Assembly: GCA_944381515.1 (NCBI GenBank)
Contig: CALWLM010000152.1
Coordinates: 1 to 49,134, forward strand
Length of the DNA: 49,134 bases
Source: an uncultured Lachnospiraceae bacterium
Lineage (GTDB): Bacteria > Bacillota > Clostridia > Lachnospirales > Lachnospiraceae
Reading direction: 5' to 3'
Shown here: positions 16,175 to 25,173 of the stretch, in pieces
Layout of the letters: the number at the start of each line of letters is the position of its first letter
How positions within the stretch are numbered: the stretch's first letter is position 1
Made by a program: the position numbers and the translations under genes
The notes under the pieces: generated by a model
Databases searched by the model: none
What the model was told of the DNA's origin: nothing
Seen by the model: only the letters and a program-made list of their open reading frames with translations

Positions 16175-17949
16175 GTCTCTCCATCGCCAAACTGCATGCG
16201 ATACAGCTTTTCGTAAACGCCCTTTTTCCGCAGAAGTTCCTCATGGGTTCCGGCCTCGGCGATTCCCTCCTCCGTCAGCACCAGAATCTTCTGCGCGTTT
16301 CGGATCGTGGACAGGCGATGGGCGATCACAAAGGTCGTCCGGTTCTTGGCCAGGTGCTCCAGGGATTCCTGCACCACTCTTTCACTCTCATTGTCCAGAG
16401 CCGACGTGGCCTCGTCGAAAATCAATACCGGGGGATTTTTCAAAAACACCCGGGCTAAGGACAGTCTCTGCTTCTGACCGCCCGACAGCTTTACGCCCCT
16501 CTGGCCGATATCCGTCTCATATCCTTCCGGCAGCTCCATGATAAAATCATGGGCGTTGGCATTCTTCGCCGCTTCGATAATCTCCTCCCGGCTGGCATCC
16601 GGCTTGCCATAGCGGATATTTTCCAGAACGCTTCCGGCAAAGAGGTACACATCCTGCTGCACAATACCGATGTTGCGGCGCAGCGATTTCAGATGTATAT
16701 CCCGCACATCCTTCCCATCAAAGAGCACCGCTCCCTCCGTCACGTCGTAAAAACGGGGAATCAGGCTGCACAGCGTGGATTTGCCCACGCCCGACGTGCC
16801 AACCAGGGCTACATATTCTCCCGCTTTCACATGGAGACTCAGATTTTGCAGTACGTTTTCCTGGATTCCCTCATAGTGGAAGGTCACATGGTCAAAGGTG
16901 ATGTCCCCCCGCACATCGGTCAGGTCCACCGCATCCGGCTTGTCCTCGATGTCGGGCATGATATCCATCACCTCACGGAAGCGGTCGTAGCCCGACATTC
17001 CGCTCTGAAACTGCTCCGTAAAGCTGACCAGCTTCTTTACCGGGTCCGTAAATGTGGAGATATACAGGACAAAAACCACCAGGTCGGAAGCGGCAAACTG
17101 CCCTCTGGTGATTAACAGAGCCGCGGCCACCACCACAATGACCGTAATCAGATTGGTCATGGCATTGAGGCCCGAATTATAACCGGCCATATAGCGGTAG
17201 GTGTTTCTCTTGCTCTCCACAAATTTCTCATTGCCCCGATCAAACTTTTCGATCTCCACTCCCTCGCCTGCAAAGGACTTTACCACGCGGATACCCGACA
17301 GGCTGTCTTCGATCTGGGCATTGACGTCGGCGATCCTGGCCCGGTTGGTCTTGTAGGCCCGCCGCATCTTGCCGTTGTAAAAATAAGCGTAGCAGGCCAT
17401 CACCGGAATCAGCGCAAAGGCCGCCAGCCCCAGCCGCCAGTTGATCTTAAGCAAAATGATAAAGGCTCCCACGAATTTCACCACGGAGATCAGCAGATCC
17501 TCCGGTCCGTGGTGCAGAAGCTCCGTAATATCAAACAAGTCGTTGGTGACGCGGCTCATCAGCTGTCCCGTTTTCTGATTGTCGTAAAAGGTAAAGGACA
17601 GCTTCTGCAGATGCTCAAATATCTCATGGCGCATATCTCTCTCGATCTTTGCGCCCATCATATGACCCCAATAGGTGATAAAATAGCTGCAGCAAAAATC
17701 CAGGGCAATGAGGGCTGCCATGACCGCCGCCAGCTTAAGGACCGTATTCAGAGCCTGAGCCGGTTCATAGTAAATCACCGTGCCGGTAATATACCGCACA
17801 ATCAGGGGAATCACCAGAGCGATCGTCGCGCTTAGGGCCGCCACAATCAGATCCGCGGCAAACATTCCCCGGTACGGACGGTAATAGGAAAAAAACTTCC
17901 CCCAGTCCACAGATTTTGTCTTAGTCTGTTTTTCTTTCTGCTTATCCAT
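16171..17949 (-). CDS. ABC exporter, fused membrane and ATPase domains
   Basis: A 592 aa half-transporter of the MsbA/LmrA type. Six membrane helices are expected over about 25-310, including LIVAALSATIALVIPLIVRY, followed by an ATPase domain (about 345-590). The ATPase has Walker A GTSGVGKST, the Q-loop in IGIVQQDVYLFAGSV, signature LSGGQKQRLS, Walker B VLIFDEATSALD and the switch His in FVIAHRLSTI. All motifs are intact. Substrate is unknown. ATG 17949 is preferred over 17958 because GGAGA is well spaced only for the inner start. It follows the ROK glucokinase gene by 21 nt, so the two are likely co-transcribed. Confidence 0.9.
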   Translation of the reverse strand: MDKQKEKQTKTKSVDWGKFFSYYRPYRGMFAADLIVAALSATIALVIPLIVRYITGTVIYYEPAQALNTVLKLAAVMAALIALDFCCSYFITYWGHMMGAKIERDMRHEIFEHLQKLSFTFYDNQKTGQLMSRVTNDLFDITELLHHGPEDLLISVVKFVGAFIILLKINWRLGLAAFALIPVMACYAYFYNGKMRRAYKTNRARIADVNAQIEDSLSGIRVVKSFAGEGVEIEKFDRGNEKFVESKRNTYRYMAGYNSGLNAMTNLITVIVVVAAALLITRGQFAASDLVVFVLYISTFTDPVKKLVSFTEQFQSGMSGYDRFREVMDIMPDIEDKPDAVDLTDVRGDITFDHVTFHYEGIQENVLQNLSLHVKAGEYVALVGTSGVGKSTLCSLIPRFYDVTEGAVLFDGKDVRDIHLKSLRRNIGIVQQDVYLFAGSVLENIRYGKPDASREEIIEAAKNANAHDFIMELPEGYETDIGQRGVKLSGGQKQRLSLARVFLKNPPVLIFDEATSALDNESERVVQESLEHLAKNRTTFVIAHRLSTIRNAQKILVLTEEGIAEAGTHEELLRKKGVYEKLYRMQFGDGET

Positions 17950-17970
17950 TGCTGCCATTCTCCGTCTGCG

Positions 17971-18909
17971 TCACTCCAATATCAGTCTGGCCGCACCGTA
18001 AATGCCGGCGTCGTTGCCCAGAGTAGCCAGGCGAATCTGCGCCTGCGGCTCCTGGATATGAATATAGGAGGCATATTTGCGCTGTACCAGCTGGCGCAGA
18101 TACTCTCCTGCGCGGCTCACGCCCCCGCCGATAACAAAGCAGGCCGGGTCGGTAATATGGGAAACGTAGGACATGGCCCGCCCCAGATAGTCCATGGACT
18201 TATCCGCCGCCTGCTCTGCCAGAGGATCTCCCGCCCTGGCCGCGTCAAAAACATCCTTGGCCGTGATCTTCTCCCGGCCCCGCAGAACGCTGTCCATATT
18301 GCTGGAGGCCAGCATGCGCTCCGCCACTCTGGCAATACCGGTGGCCGAAGCATACTGCTCCAGGCAGCCGTGGCCGCCGCAGTTGCAGGCTTCCTCCTCG
18401 CCCGGCTCCATGATAATATGGCCCAGCTCGCCGCCCATGCCAAAGCTGCCGTCCACCAGACGGCCGCTTTCTATAATGCCGCAGCCCAGTCCGGTCCCCA
18501 GCGTCAGTAAGGCTACGCTGTCAAAGTCCTTTCCGCCGCCCTGCCACATTTCGCCCAGAGCAGCCGCATTGGCGTCATTGACCGCCCGCACCGTGGTTCC
18601 GTCCAGGTAAGAGGGCAGCTCCTCGTTTATGTTCAAACCATATACGCCCAGATTCACCAGCGCCTCTATATAACCGTTCTTTCTCACCGGTCCGGGAATT
18701 CCCACTCCCACTCCGGCCAGTTTTTCAAGGGTAAGTCCCTCCGCCTGCACCGCCTCCCGAATGGAAGCCGCCATATCGGAATAGAGCTTTTCCTTTTTCC
18801 CCTCGGTCTGGGTGGGAATCTCCCATTTTTTCACCAGCTTGCCGTCCTCGCAGAACAGACCGAATTTTATCGTGGTGCCGCCTACATCCACGCCGATACA
18901 ATATCTCAT
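17971..18909 (-). CDS. ROK-family glucokinase
   Basis: A 312 aa cytoplasmic kinase that phosphorylates glucose (or a related hexose) with ATP. The N-terminus MRYCIGVDVGGTTIKFGLF holds the phosphate-binding loop. NDANAAALGEMWQGGG carries the catalytic Asp, and the ROK zinc motif is CNCGGHGCLEQ. LGTGLGCGIIESG and GGELGHI complete the active site. The start at 18909 is chosen because GGGGAGGACGAAA precedes it; an upstream ATG at 18924 would put this site inside the gene. Length is the family norm. It precedes the ABC exporter gene, and a terminator at 18973-19003 separates it from metK. Confidence 0.92.
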   Translation of the reverse strand: MRYCIGVDVGGTTIKFGLFCEDGKLVKKWEIPTQTEGKKEKLYSDMAASIREAVQAEGLTLEKLAGVGVGIPGPVRKNGYIEALVNLGVYGLNINEELPSYLDGTTVRAVNDANAAALGEMWQGGGKDFDSVALLTLGTGLGCGIIESGRLVDGSFGMGGELGHIIMEPGEEEACNCGGHGCLEQYASATGIARVAERMLASSNMDSVLRGREKITAKDVFDAARAGDPLAEQAADKSMDYLGRAMSYVSHITDPACFVIGGGVSRAGEYLRQLVQRKYASYIHIQEPQAQIRLATLGNDAGIYGAARLILE

Positions 18910-18972
18910 TTTCGTCCTCCCCATCCTGATTTCTGTATTTTTGCCGCCGCGCCGTCTGTCTTTTTAGTAAAG

Positions 18973-19006
18973 AAGGGACCTGTCCTATGGCGGCAGGCCC
19001 CTTTTA
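18973..19006 (-). terminator. terminator after metK
   Basis: AAGGG (18973-18977) plus CCTG (18979-18982) pairs with CAGG (18994-18997) plus CCCTT (18999-19003), with one mismatch. It lies downstream of the metK stop. The T-rich side is stronger on the plus strand (CTTTTAT); the minus strand reads CTTCTTTAC. Confidence 0.55.
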
Positions 19007-19076
19007 TCCGAGCTGCGCAGAAGTCTCCTCTGCCAGCGTCTTTCGTGCACGGCTGACCTATGCACATTTTCTCATA

Positions 19077-20264
19077 TTACAGATATTTTTTCAAGTCCGA
19101 AACCTTGTCAAGCTTCTCCCAGCTCAGATCCAGATCGGTGCGTCCGAAATGTCCGTAGGCAGCCGTCTGCCGGTAAATCGGACGGCGCAGGTTGAGCATC
19201 CGGATAATTCCGGCGGGACGCAGATCAAAATTCTCACGGATGATTTCTACCAGACGCTCGTCGGATACCTTGCCGGTGCCGAAGGTGTCCACCATCACCG
19301 AAGTGGGACGGGCCACGCCGATGGCATAGGACAGCTGAATCTCGCAGCGGTCGGCCAAGCCAGCCGCCACAATGTTTTTGGCCGCATAACGGGCAGCGTA
19401 GGCCGCAGACCGGTCCACCTTGGTGCAGTCCTTGCCGGAGAAGGCTCCGCCGCCGTGACGGGCGGTGCCGCCGTAGGTATCCACAATGATCTTGCGTCCG
19501 GTCAGTCCGGTATCCCCTGCGGGCCCGCCGATTACAAAGCGGCCCGTGGGATTGATATAATATTTGGTATCTTCATCCACCATGTGAGCAGGCACCACCG
19601 GATCAATAACCAGCCGGCGAATATCCTCATGAATCTGCTCCTGGCTCACCTCAGGGCTGTGCTGCGTGGAAATAACCACCGCGTCCACCCGCACAGGCTT
19701 GCCTGCCTCATCGTATTCCACCGTCACCTGACTCTTGCCGTCGGGACGCAGATAGGGCAGAGCGCCGTTCTTTCTCACCTCTGCCAGACGGCGGGTCAGA
19801 CGATGCGCCAGGCTGATCGGATAGGGCATATATTCCTCGGTCTCGTTGGTGGCGTAACCAAACATCATTCCCTGATCGCCTGCGCCGATGGCCTCCAGCT
19901 CCTCGTCCGACATCAGGTTCTCCTTGGCCTCCAGCGCCCGGTCCACGCCCATGGCAATATCCGGGGACTGCTTGTCGATGGACATCATCACAGCGCAGGT
20001 ATTTCCGTCAAAGCCCTTGTCGGAGCTGTCGTAGCCGATCTCCGTCACGGTCTTTCTGACGATGGCCTGCATATCCACCGACGCCTTGCTGGTGATCTCG
20101 CCCACCAGCATGATAAAGCCAGTTCCGGCAAAGGTCTCGCAGGCCACGCGGCTCATGGGGTCCTGCTCGATCAGCGCGTCCAAAATGGCGTCCGATACGG
20201 CGTCGCAGACCTTATCGGGATGTCCTTCGGTAACAGATTCAGAAGTGAATAATCTTTTCTCCAT
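19077..20264 (-). CDS. metK: S-adenosylmethionine synthetase
   Basis: A 395 aa cytosolic enzyme that makes SAM from methionine and ATP. Motifs: the N-terminal [16 protein letters not shown], the signature [16 protein letters not shown], and [20 protein letters not shown] with the P-loop-like GGGAFSGKD. Full family length. AGGAGA lies 6 nt before the ATG. It is 108 nt downstream of the lipoprotein gene with no T-run terminator between them, so the SAM-I riboswitch at 22147-22247 probably controls both. The spacer contains an 8-bp tandem GGGTAAAT duplication (20297-20312) and an ACCGCA/TGCGGT hairpin over the lipoprotein stop. Confidence 0.97.
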   Translation of the reverse strand: MEKRLFTSESVTEGHPDKVCDAVSDAILDALIEQDPMSRVACETFAGTGFIMLVGEITSKASVDMQAIVRKTVTEIGYDSSDKGFDGNTCAVMMSIDKQSPDIAMGVDRALEAKENLMSDEELEAIGAGDQGMMFGYATNETEEYMPYPISLAHRLTRRLAEVRKNGALPYLRPDGKSQVTVEYDEAGKPVRVDAVVISTQHSPEVSQEQIHEDIRRLVIDPVVPAHMVDEDTKYYINPTGRFVIGGPAGDTGLTGRKIIVDTYGGTARHGGGAFSGKDCTKVDRSAAYAARYAAKNIVAAGLADRCEIQLSYAIGVARPTSVMVDTFGTGKVSDERLVEIIRENFDLRPAGIIRMLNLRRPIYRQTAAYGHFGRTDLDLSWEKLDKVSDLKKYL

Positions 20265-20372
20265 TTTTATCTCCTTGTATGCTTGTATGGTGTATTGGGT
20301 AAATGGGTAAATGTGTTAATCTATCTGGCAAACAGAGTATTATCTATCCCTGTAAGCCATTTAAACCGGTTA

Positions 20373-22007
20373 TTACCGCAGCTTGCGGTTAAGCGTACGG
20401 ATCGCCTCGATGCAGGTTCCCTCGTTTCCGTCTATATCGTAGAGCTGCCCTTCCTGAATGCGGGTATAAACCTTTACATTATCGATATAGCAGAGACTAT
20501 CGGCGGTAAAGGAAAGCCCCGTTCCGCCATTTGCAAAGATCAGCTCCTGGGTTTCTCCTCCGCCGGCCGTCACGGTCTGCGTCTCGCTTCCCAGCGTCAC
20601 CGTCACCTGAACCGTCTCCTCACCGTCCACCGTAAAGCGGACATAGGTCTCGCTGCCCTCGTTGGCCACGTCGTTTCGGACGGCTCCTCCCGCCGGAAGC
20701 TCGGCCTGAGCAGAGCCGTTATACTCTGTCACCGCAGCGCCTCCCTCCAGCTGCCAGCCGCTGTCTCCCAGGGCGAACTGAGGATTGTACAGCAGATTGT
20801 TTCCATAATTCTTGTAGGTCCAGACTCCGTAGCCCATGATTCTGTCCCGAAGGACGTCTGCCATAGCCACAATATAGTCGTCTACCTGATCGTCCAGCAC
20901 CTGGGCATTGTGCTCAAAGCCCGGCGTGTTGTCCATGTACAGGAACTGTTCAATATAGAGAAGCTTTCCATCTGTGCTCTGGAGCACCTGGTCCAGCATC
21001 TGCTGCGACTTGGTCCATGCCTCCTCGGCCGTCAGCCGCTCCCCCTGATTGATATGTCCGATGGGCACGCCGTACATCAGAGCCGTATAGGAAGCATTCT
21101 GGCAGGAATAGGTGGCTTCATGTCCATACCAGTACGTCTCTCCGTTTTCATCATAGACCTGATCGGCATCCATGCGCACCTCCATGGACAGATCGGGAAA
21201 AATCTCCTGATTATGGGCCAGGAAGGAATTCAGCCACTGGTCAAAGAATTCGTACAAAAGCCTGAGAGCCGGCTGCGTCTGTCCCGGCATATAGATGCTT
21301 TCGTAGTCTGCGATCTCCTCCGCGTACAGGGAAGAGATTTCCTCCAGAGAATAATTCTCTCTCAGATAATCCGTATAGCCCGAAAGCTGTGCCAGCCCCA
21401 CGCTTTCCTGGGTATTTCCCAATCCCATGGCGTAGCCGGTAAAGCTCCAGAAATCCTCCCAGGTCAAAAAGCCGCCGTAGAGATTGCCATGGGCGGACGC
21501 TCTTTCATAGAGCGTCTTTACATAGTCATCCCAGGCGCTCTGGACGGTCTCGTCCCACATTACTTCCCGAAACCGCTCCCTTACATCCGTGCCGTCATCC
21601 CAGTAATCCCATGTATAGCCCACCCGCAGGCTGACCCACAGGCCCTGGGCCTTCGCCGCCTCCATCACCTGATCCAGCTTTTCAAAGGCGTATTCGTTAT
21701 AGGAAATCGGGTCCATCTGCGGCTGGAACTCCCGCCACGGCACCACCAGAATAATACTGTTAAAGCCGTCGTCCGCAATCTGTTTCAGCTCTGCTTCCAG
21801 ATTATCGCTTTCCGTATTCCAGAAATTGACGACCCACTCATCGCTGAAATAGGTGGCCGACTTTAAATATTTCGGTTTCTGCGTAAAATCCTCCTCCCTC
21901 TGGCAGCCCGCCGCAAGCAGGCAAAGAACCGCCGCCGCAAACAGCACGGCCCGTCTGAGGATGTTTTTCCAGGGGATGTTTTTTCGTCCGTCTTTTTTTC
22001 TTCCCAT
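20373..22007 (-). CDS. lipoprotein with glycoside-hydrolase-like barrel
   Basis: A 544 aa exported lipoprotein. The N-terminus (MGRKKDGRKNIPWKN, then AAAVLCLLAAGC) is a lipoprotein signal; the Cys of LAAGC would be lipidated. The body (about 45-390) looks like a clan-A TIM-barrel glycoside hydrolase, with SIILVVPWREFQPQ, GLWVSLRVGYTWDYW, GGFLTWEDFW (a candidate catalytic Glu) and KLLYIEQFLYMDN (a second candidate Glu). A C-terminal beta-rich module (about 400-525) may bind carbohydrate. Family and substrate are not assigned. The ATG at 22007 is chosen for its AAGGA site; upstream in-frame codons lack one. It is the first gene after the SAM-I riboswitch, an unusual setting. Confidence 0.75.
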   Translation of the reverse strand: MGRKKDGRKNIPWKNILRRAVLFAAAVLCLLAAGCQREEDFTQKPKYLKSATYFSDEWVVNFWNTESDNLEAELKQIADDGFNSIILVVPWREFQPQMDPISYNEYAFEKLDQVMEAAKAQGLWVSLRVGYTWDYWDDGTDVRERFREVMWDETVQSAWDDYVKTLYERASAHGNLYGGFLTWEDFWSFTGYAMGLGNTQESVGLAQLSGYTDYLRENYSLEEISSLYAEEIADYESIYMPGQTQPALRLLYEFFDQWLNSFLAHNQEIFPDLSMEVRMDADQVYDENGETYWYGHEATYSCQNASYTALMYGVPIGHINQGERLTAEEAWTKSQQMLDQVLQSTDGKLLYIEQFLYMDNTPGFEHNAQVLDDQVDDYIVAMADVLRDRIMGYGVWTYKNYGNNLLYNPQFALGDSGWQLEGGAAVTEYNGSAQAELPAGGAVRNDVANEGSETYVRFTVDGEETVQVTVTLGSETQTVTAGGGETQELIFANGGTGLSFTADSLCYIDNVKVYTRIQEGQLYDIDGNEGTCIEAIRTLNRKLR

Positions 22008-22090
22008 ATTTTTTCCTTTTCTCCGGACCATAACCGCAAAAGGCCAGGGCCGGCGCAGCATTTTTCATTTCATAGGAACGCAGTTTCCAT

Positions 22091-22120
22091 GAAATAAAAA
22101 AGTCCGCTGTAAGCGGACTT
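22091..22120 (-). terminator. riboswitch-linked intrinsic terminator
   Basis: AAGTCCGCT (22100-22108) pairs perfectly with AGCGGACTT (22112-22120) with a 3-nt loop. On the minus strand it is followed by TTTTTATTT. It lies between the SAM-I aptamer and the lipoprotein start, the usual place of the expression platform. Confidence 0.88.
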
Positions 22121-22146
22121 GATATCAGGGGCATCTGTTTCAAATC

Positions 22147-22247
22147 CTCTTATTGTTCGACTTGCTCGCTCAGGTTGGCACCTTCCATATTCCAGGGGTT
22201 GCCGTGACTTCACAGATCCTATGTATCTCCATCACTCTGAATAAGAG
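22147..22247 (-). promoter_or_regulatory. SAM-I (S-box) riboswitch aptamer
   Basis: Read on the minus strand, P1 arms CTCTTATT (22240-22247) and AATAAGAG (22147-22154) enclose the conserved core. This comprises CAGAGTGATGGAGAT, TGTGAAGTCACGGCAACC and GGAAGGTGCCAACCTGAGC. These match the S-box signature (GAG, TGAA, CGGCAACC, GGTGCCAA). SAM binding should favour the terminator at 22091-22120 and switch off the downstream lipoprotein and probably metK. The layout (promoter, aptamer, terminator, gene) is complete. Confidence 0.9.
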
Positions 22248-22271
22248 AACTTCTATTTATTTTTCGGCTGC

Positions 22272-22302
22272 CTCTCCCCTGCCACCACCTCGCAGGTGAG
22301 AG
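22272..22302 (-). repeat. extra hairpin between promoter and SAM aptamer
   Basis: On the minus strand CTCTC-A-CCT can pair with AGG-G-GAGAG, enclosing a CACCT/AGGTG pairing. It would form the 5' end of the leader RNA before the SAM-I aptamer. Confidence 0.45.
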
Positions 22303-22312
22303 TACGTTTATT

Positions 22313-22340
22313 ATCATACACATTTTTCTTGGTTTGGCAA
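22313..22340 (-). promoter_or_regulatory. promoter of the SAM-I riboswitch transcript
   Basis: TTGCCA (22335-22340) and TATGAT (22313-22318) on the minus strand, 16-nt spacer. Each differs from consensus at one base. Confidence 0.6.
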
Positions 22341-22492
22341 GACCTTTTATCAAAATTTTATAATATGATGCCAGAGTCCAAAGGTCCAGATCATGATAAG
22401 GCTTTCTTCATAAGTCTTTCCCCTCTCCAGAACCGCAATGTTAAAAAAATGATAAGATTCCGCCCCTTACGCAATTTTATCTGTCATTTAAC

Positions 22493-22521
22493 TTGTAAAC
22501 AGCCTTTCCATCTTCTATAAT
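22493..22521 (+). promoter_or_regulatory. sigma-A promoter for the AIM24 gene
   Basis: TTGTAA (22493-22498) and TATAAT (22516-22521) with a 17-nt spacer, about 32 nt upstream of the start codon. Confidence 0.8.
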
Positions 22522-22552
22522 AGAAAGAGAACATTTTATGGGGAGGTAAATT

Positions 22553-23326
22553 ATGTATCAAATCAAAAACTTTACCGATAACGACGACGTCAAAGTCATC
22601 TCTGAGCTGGGTCCCTTCAAAGTGGCCGAATATCAGCGCGACTTAAGCGTAACGCCGAATTCCGCCATCACCGCTTATTACAGCTCCGAAATGAACGTCA
22701 GAAAACGTCAGCTGATCTGCGATCTGAGCAAGGCCAACATAACAATTCAGGCCGGCGCCATGCAGTGGATGCTGGGCAATGTCAACGCCACCACCGGCGT
22801 AAAAGGAGTAGGCGACTTTCTGGGCAAGGCTATGCGAGGCAAAGTTACCGGAGAATCTGCAATCAAGCCGGAGTACACCGGAGACGGTCTCCTGGTACTG
22901 GAGCCCACCTACAAGCATCTGATTCTGATGGATACGGCCAGCTGGGGCGGTTCCGTAGTCCTGGATGACGGCCTGTTTTTAGCCTGCGATTCCAGCCTGA
23001 AGCATAAAGCGGTCATGCGGTCCAATCTTTCCTCCGCCGTGGCCGGCAGTGAGGGACTCTTCAACCTGAGCCTCAATGGAAACGGCGTCTTCTGCATCGA
23101 ATCCGAGTGCCCCAAGGAAGAACTGATTGAAATCACCCTGCAAAACGACGTGCTGAAAATTGACGGAAACTATGCCATAGCCTGGAGCACTTCTCTGGGC
23201 TTTACGGTGGAACGCTCCGGCAAGAGCCTTATTGGCTCCGCAGCCTCCGGCGAAGGCCTGGTCAACGTATACCGCGGCAGCGGCAAGGTGCTGATGATGC
23301 CCACCGCCAAGATGCCCAACATCTGA
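22553..23326 (+). CDS. AIM24-family protein
   Basis: A 257 aa protein of the AIM24 family, a beta-rich fold of unclear function named from a yeast mitochondrial protein. The sequence shows repeated Gly-rich beta segments, with GAMQWMLGNVNAT, GEGLVNVYRGSGKVLMMPT and GSEGLFNLSLNGNGVF being typical of the family. There is no signal peptide or membrane segment. It is a single-gene unit: its own promoter at 22493-22521, a strong GGGGAGG ribosome site and a terminator at 23389-23427. Neighbours diverge or converge and give no clue to function. Confidence 0.88.
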   Translation: MYQIKNFTDNDDVKVISELGPFKVAEYQRDLSVTPNSAITAYYSSEMNVRKRQLICDLSKANITIQAGAMQWMLGNVNATTGVKGVGDFLGKAMRGKVTGESAIKPEYTGDGLLVLEPTYKHLILMDTASWGGSVVLDDGLFLACDSSLKHKAVMRSNLSSAVAGSEGLFNLSLNGNGVFCIESECPKEELIEITLQNDVLKIDGNYAIAWSTSLGFTVERSGKSLIGSAASGEGLVNVYRGSGKVLMMPTAKMPNI

Positions 23327-23388
23327 TCCCGCGTCTGAGTCTGCAACTGATTTCGGATTTACATCTGATCCTGGATTTGCATAACATT

Positions 23389-23427
23389 CAGGGGAGCCCC
23401 GCCGCCCGGCGATGGCTCCCCTGTTTT
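23389..23427 (+). terminator. intrinsic terminator of the AIM24 gene
   Basis: CAGGGGAGCC (23389-23398) pairs perfectly with GGCTCCCCTG (23414-23423), followed by TTTTCATTT. Confidence 0.88.
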
Positions 23428-23539
23428 CATTTCATTATTTATTATCCATATTTGTTATCCGAATCCAAACGGCTATCCGTCATGACCGCCTGTCCTGCGC
23501 CGATTTTGGCGCCGGCCGGCAGCCTCCGCCGAAACGCTC

Positions 23540-24832
23540 TCAGCTGATCATGCTGAGCCGGAACTTCTGTACATCCTTGTCGGTTTCAGCCAGGCGGATC
23601 TCCGCTCCCAGCTCCTGAAGCTTCTCCACAAACCGCTCATAGCCGCGCATAATGTATTCCACATCCTCCACCACGCTGCAGCCATCGGCAGCCAGACCGG
23701 CCAGCACCAGGGCGGCCCCTGCGCGCAGATCCGGCGCGCAGACCTCTGCTCCGGTGAAACGCGTCACTCCATCGATCACGGCGATGTTGCCCTCCACCTT
23801 TACATTGGCCCCCATACGGGCCAGCTCATCCATATATTTAAATCGATTCTCGAAAATACTCTCCGTCACAATGCTGGTGCCCGTAGCCAGAGCCAGGGCC
23901 ACCGAAATCTGCGGCTGCATATCCGTAGGGAAACCGGGATAGGGCAGAGTCTTGACCTTGGTGTGATTCATACGGGTCTTGGCCACTACGCGAATCGCAT
24001 CGTCAAACTCGGACACCTCACAGCCCATCTCCATAAGCTTGGAAGTAATAGCTTCCAGGTGCTTGGGAATTACGTTGCGCACCGTCACATCGCCCTTGGT
24101 AATCGCAGCGGCCACCATATAGGTACCGGCCTCGATCTGATCGGGAATAATGGAATACTCCGTTCCATGGAGCTTTGGCACGCCGGCAATACGGATCACA
24201 TCCGTACCGGCTCCCTTAATATTGGCCCCCATGCTGTTCAGCATATTGGCCACGTCCACCACATGGGGCTCCTTAGCCGCATTCTCAATGATGGTGCTGC
24301 CCTCCGCCAGGGAGGCCGCCAGCATAATATTAATCGTAGCGCCTACAGACACCACATCCAGATATACATGACCTCCGGTCAGACGGGAAGCTTCGGCATT
24401 CACCATGCCGTACTCCACCACCGTAGTGGCTCCCAATGCGCGAAACCCCTTCAGATGCTGATCGATGGGACGGCTGCCGATATTGCAGCCTCCGGGCAGA
24501 GCCACACTGGCTCTTCGGTATTTTCCAAGCAGGGCGCCCAGCAGATAGTAGGAGGCGCGAATCCTCTTGATATATTCGTTGTTAACAGTAACGGAACCGA
24601 TGCTGCGCGCGTTGATCTTTACTGTGTGCTTATTGACCCGCTCCACCACCGCTCCAACCTCCTGGATTGCCTCCAGAAGTACATTGATATCTCGAACGTC
24701 CGGCAGATTCTCGACGGTCACTGTCTCGTCCGTCATAATAGCAGCCGCCAGAATTCCCAGCGCGGCGTTTTTGGCTCCCCCGATAACGACCTCTCCCACC
24801 AGGGGATTGCCGCCTTTCATCACATATCTCAT
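23540..24832 (-). CDS. murA: UDP-N-acetylglucosamine 1-carboxyvinyltransferase
   Basis: A 430 aa enzyme for the first committed peptidoglycan step, moving enolpyruvate from PEP to UDP-GlcNAc. The start MRYVMKGGNPLVGEVVIGGAK and loop LPGGCNIGSRPID with catalytic Cys116 are classic; the Cys form is sensitive to fosfomycin in known enzymes. Other blocks: EDVEYIMRGYERFVEKLQEL and PYPGFPTDMQPQ. The start at 24832 is taken because GAGGTGG precedes it; a 46-residue upstream extension has no ribosome site and no family match. Firmicutes often carry two MurA paralogues; which one this is cannot be decided here. Confidence 0.95.
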   Translation of the reverse strand: MRYVMKGGNPLVGEVVIGGAKNAALGILAAAIMTDETVTVENLPDVRDINVLLEAIQEVGAVVERVNKHTVKINARSIGSVTVNNEYIKRIRASYYLLGALLGKYRRASVALPGGCNIGSRPIDQHLKGFRALGATTVVEYGMVNAEASRLTGGHVYLDVVSVGATINIMLAASLAEGSTIIENAAKEPHVVDVANMLNSMGANIKGAGTDVIRIAGVPKLHGTEYSIIPDQIEAGTYMVAAAITKGDVTVRNVIPKHLEAITSKLMEMGCEVSEFDDAIRVVAKTRMNHTKVKTLPYPGFPTDMQPQISVALALATGTSIVTESIFENRFKYMDELARMGANVKVEGNIAVIDGVTRFTGAEVCAPDLRAGAALVLAGLAADGCSVVEDVEYIMRGYERFVEKLQELGAEIRLAETDKDVQKFRLSMIS

Positions 24833-25173
24833 AAGCCACCTCAGCTTAAATTCTATTATTCTTTTTGGCCGGCACACCCCTATTTTGCAGGCTCTCGTCG
24901 CTTCCTGCCTATTTACGTCCAATTCTGTTTCAGCACAGGCCCGGCGCCGTACAGGGTTATTATATACCAAATGCAGCCCATTTGTAAACGATTTTTCATT
25001 TTTCCGCCCCCGGACGTAAAAAAAACCTTTAAAAAACTTTTATAAATCTTAAAGAAATCCTTGCAAAAATATGCTACATTTATGATAGATTATAAGACAG
25101 AGAAAAAGAAACGGCGACATCAGACAACTGGAGAAACGTCTGACGCAGTCAATACTAAGAGGGAAAGAAAGCT
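24833..25173. other. divergent spacer between murA and the GT4 gene
   Basis: This 341-nt spacer becomes AT-rich toward the GT4 gene. TTGCAA at 25061-25066 with TAGATT (25086-25091, 19-nt spacing) is a weak candidate for the GT4 promoter. No convincing murA promoter, structured RNA or repeat was found. Confidence 0.4.

Noticed and set aside
22147-22247. T-box leader
   Set aside because: The GGTGCCAA segment first resembled a T-box, but the P1 arms and the CGGCAACC core fit SAM-I and no T-box AGGGTGGNACCGCG sequence is present.
24833-24970. N-terminal extension of MurA
   Set aside because: No family match and no ribosome site; the inner start has GAGGTGG and gives the normal MurA N-terminus.
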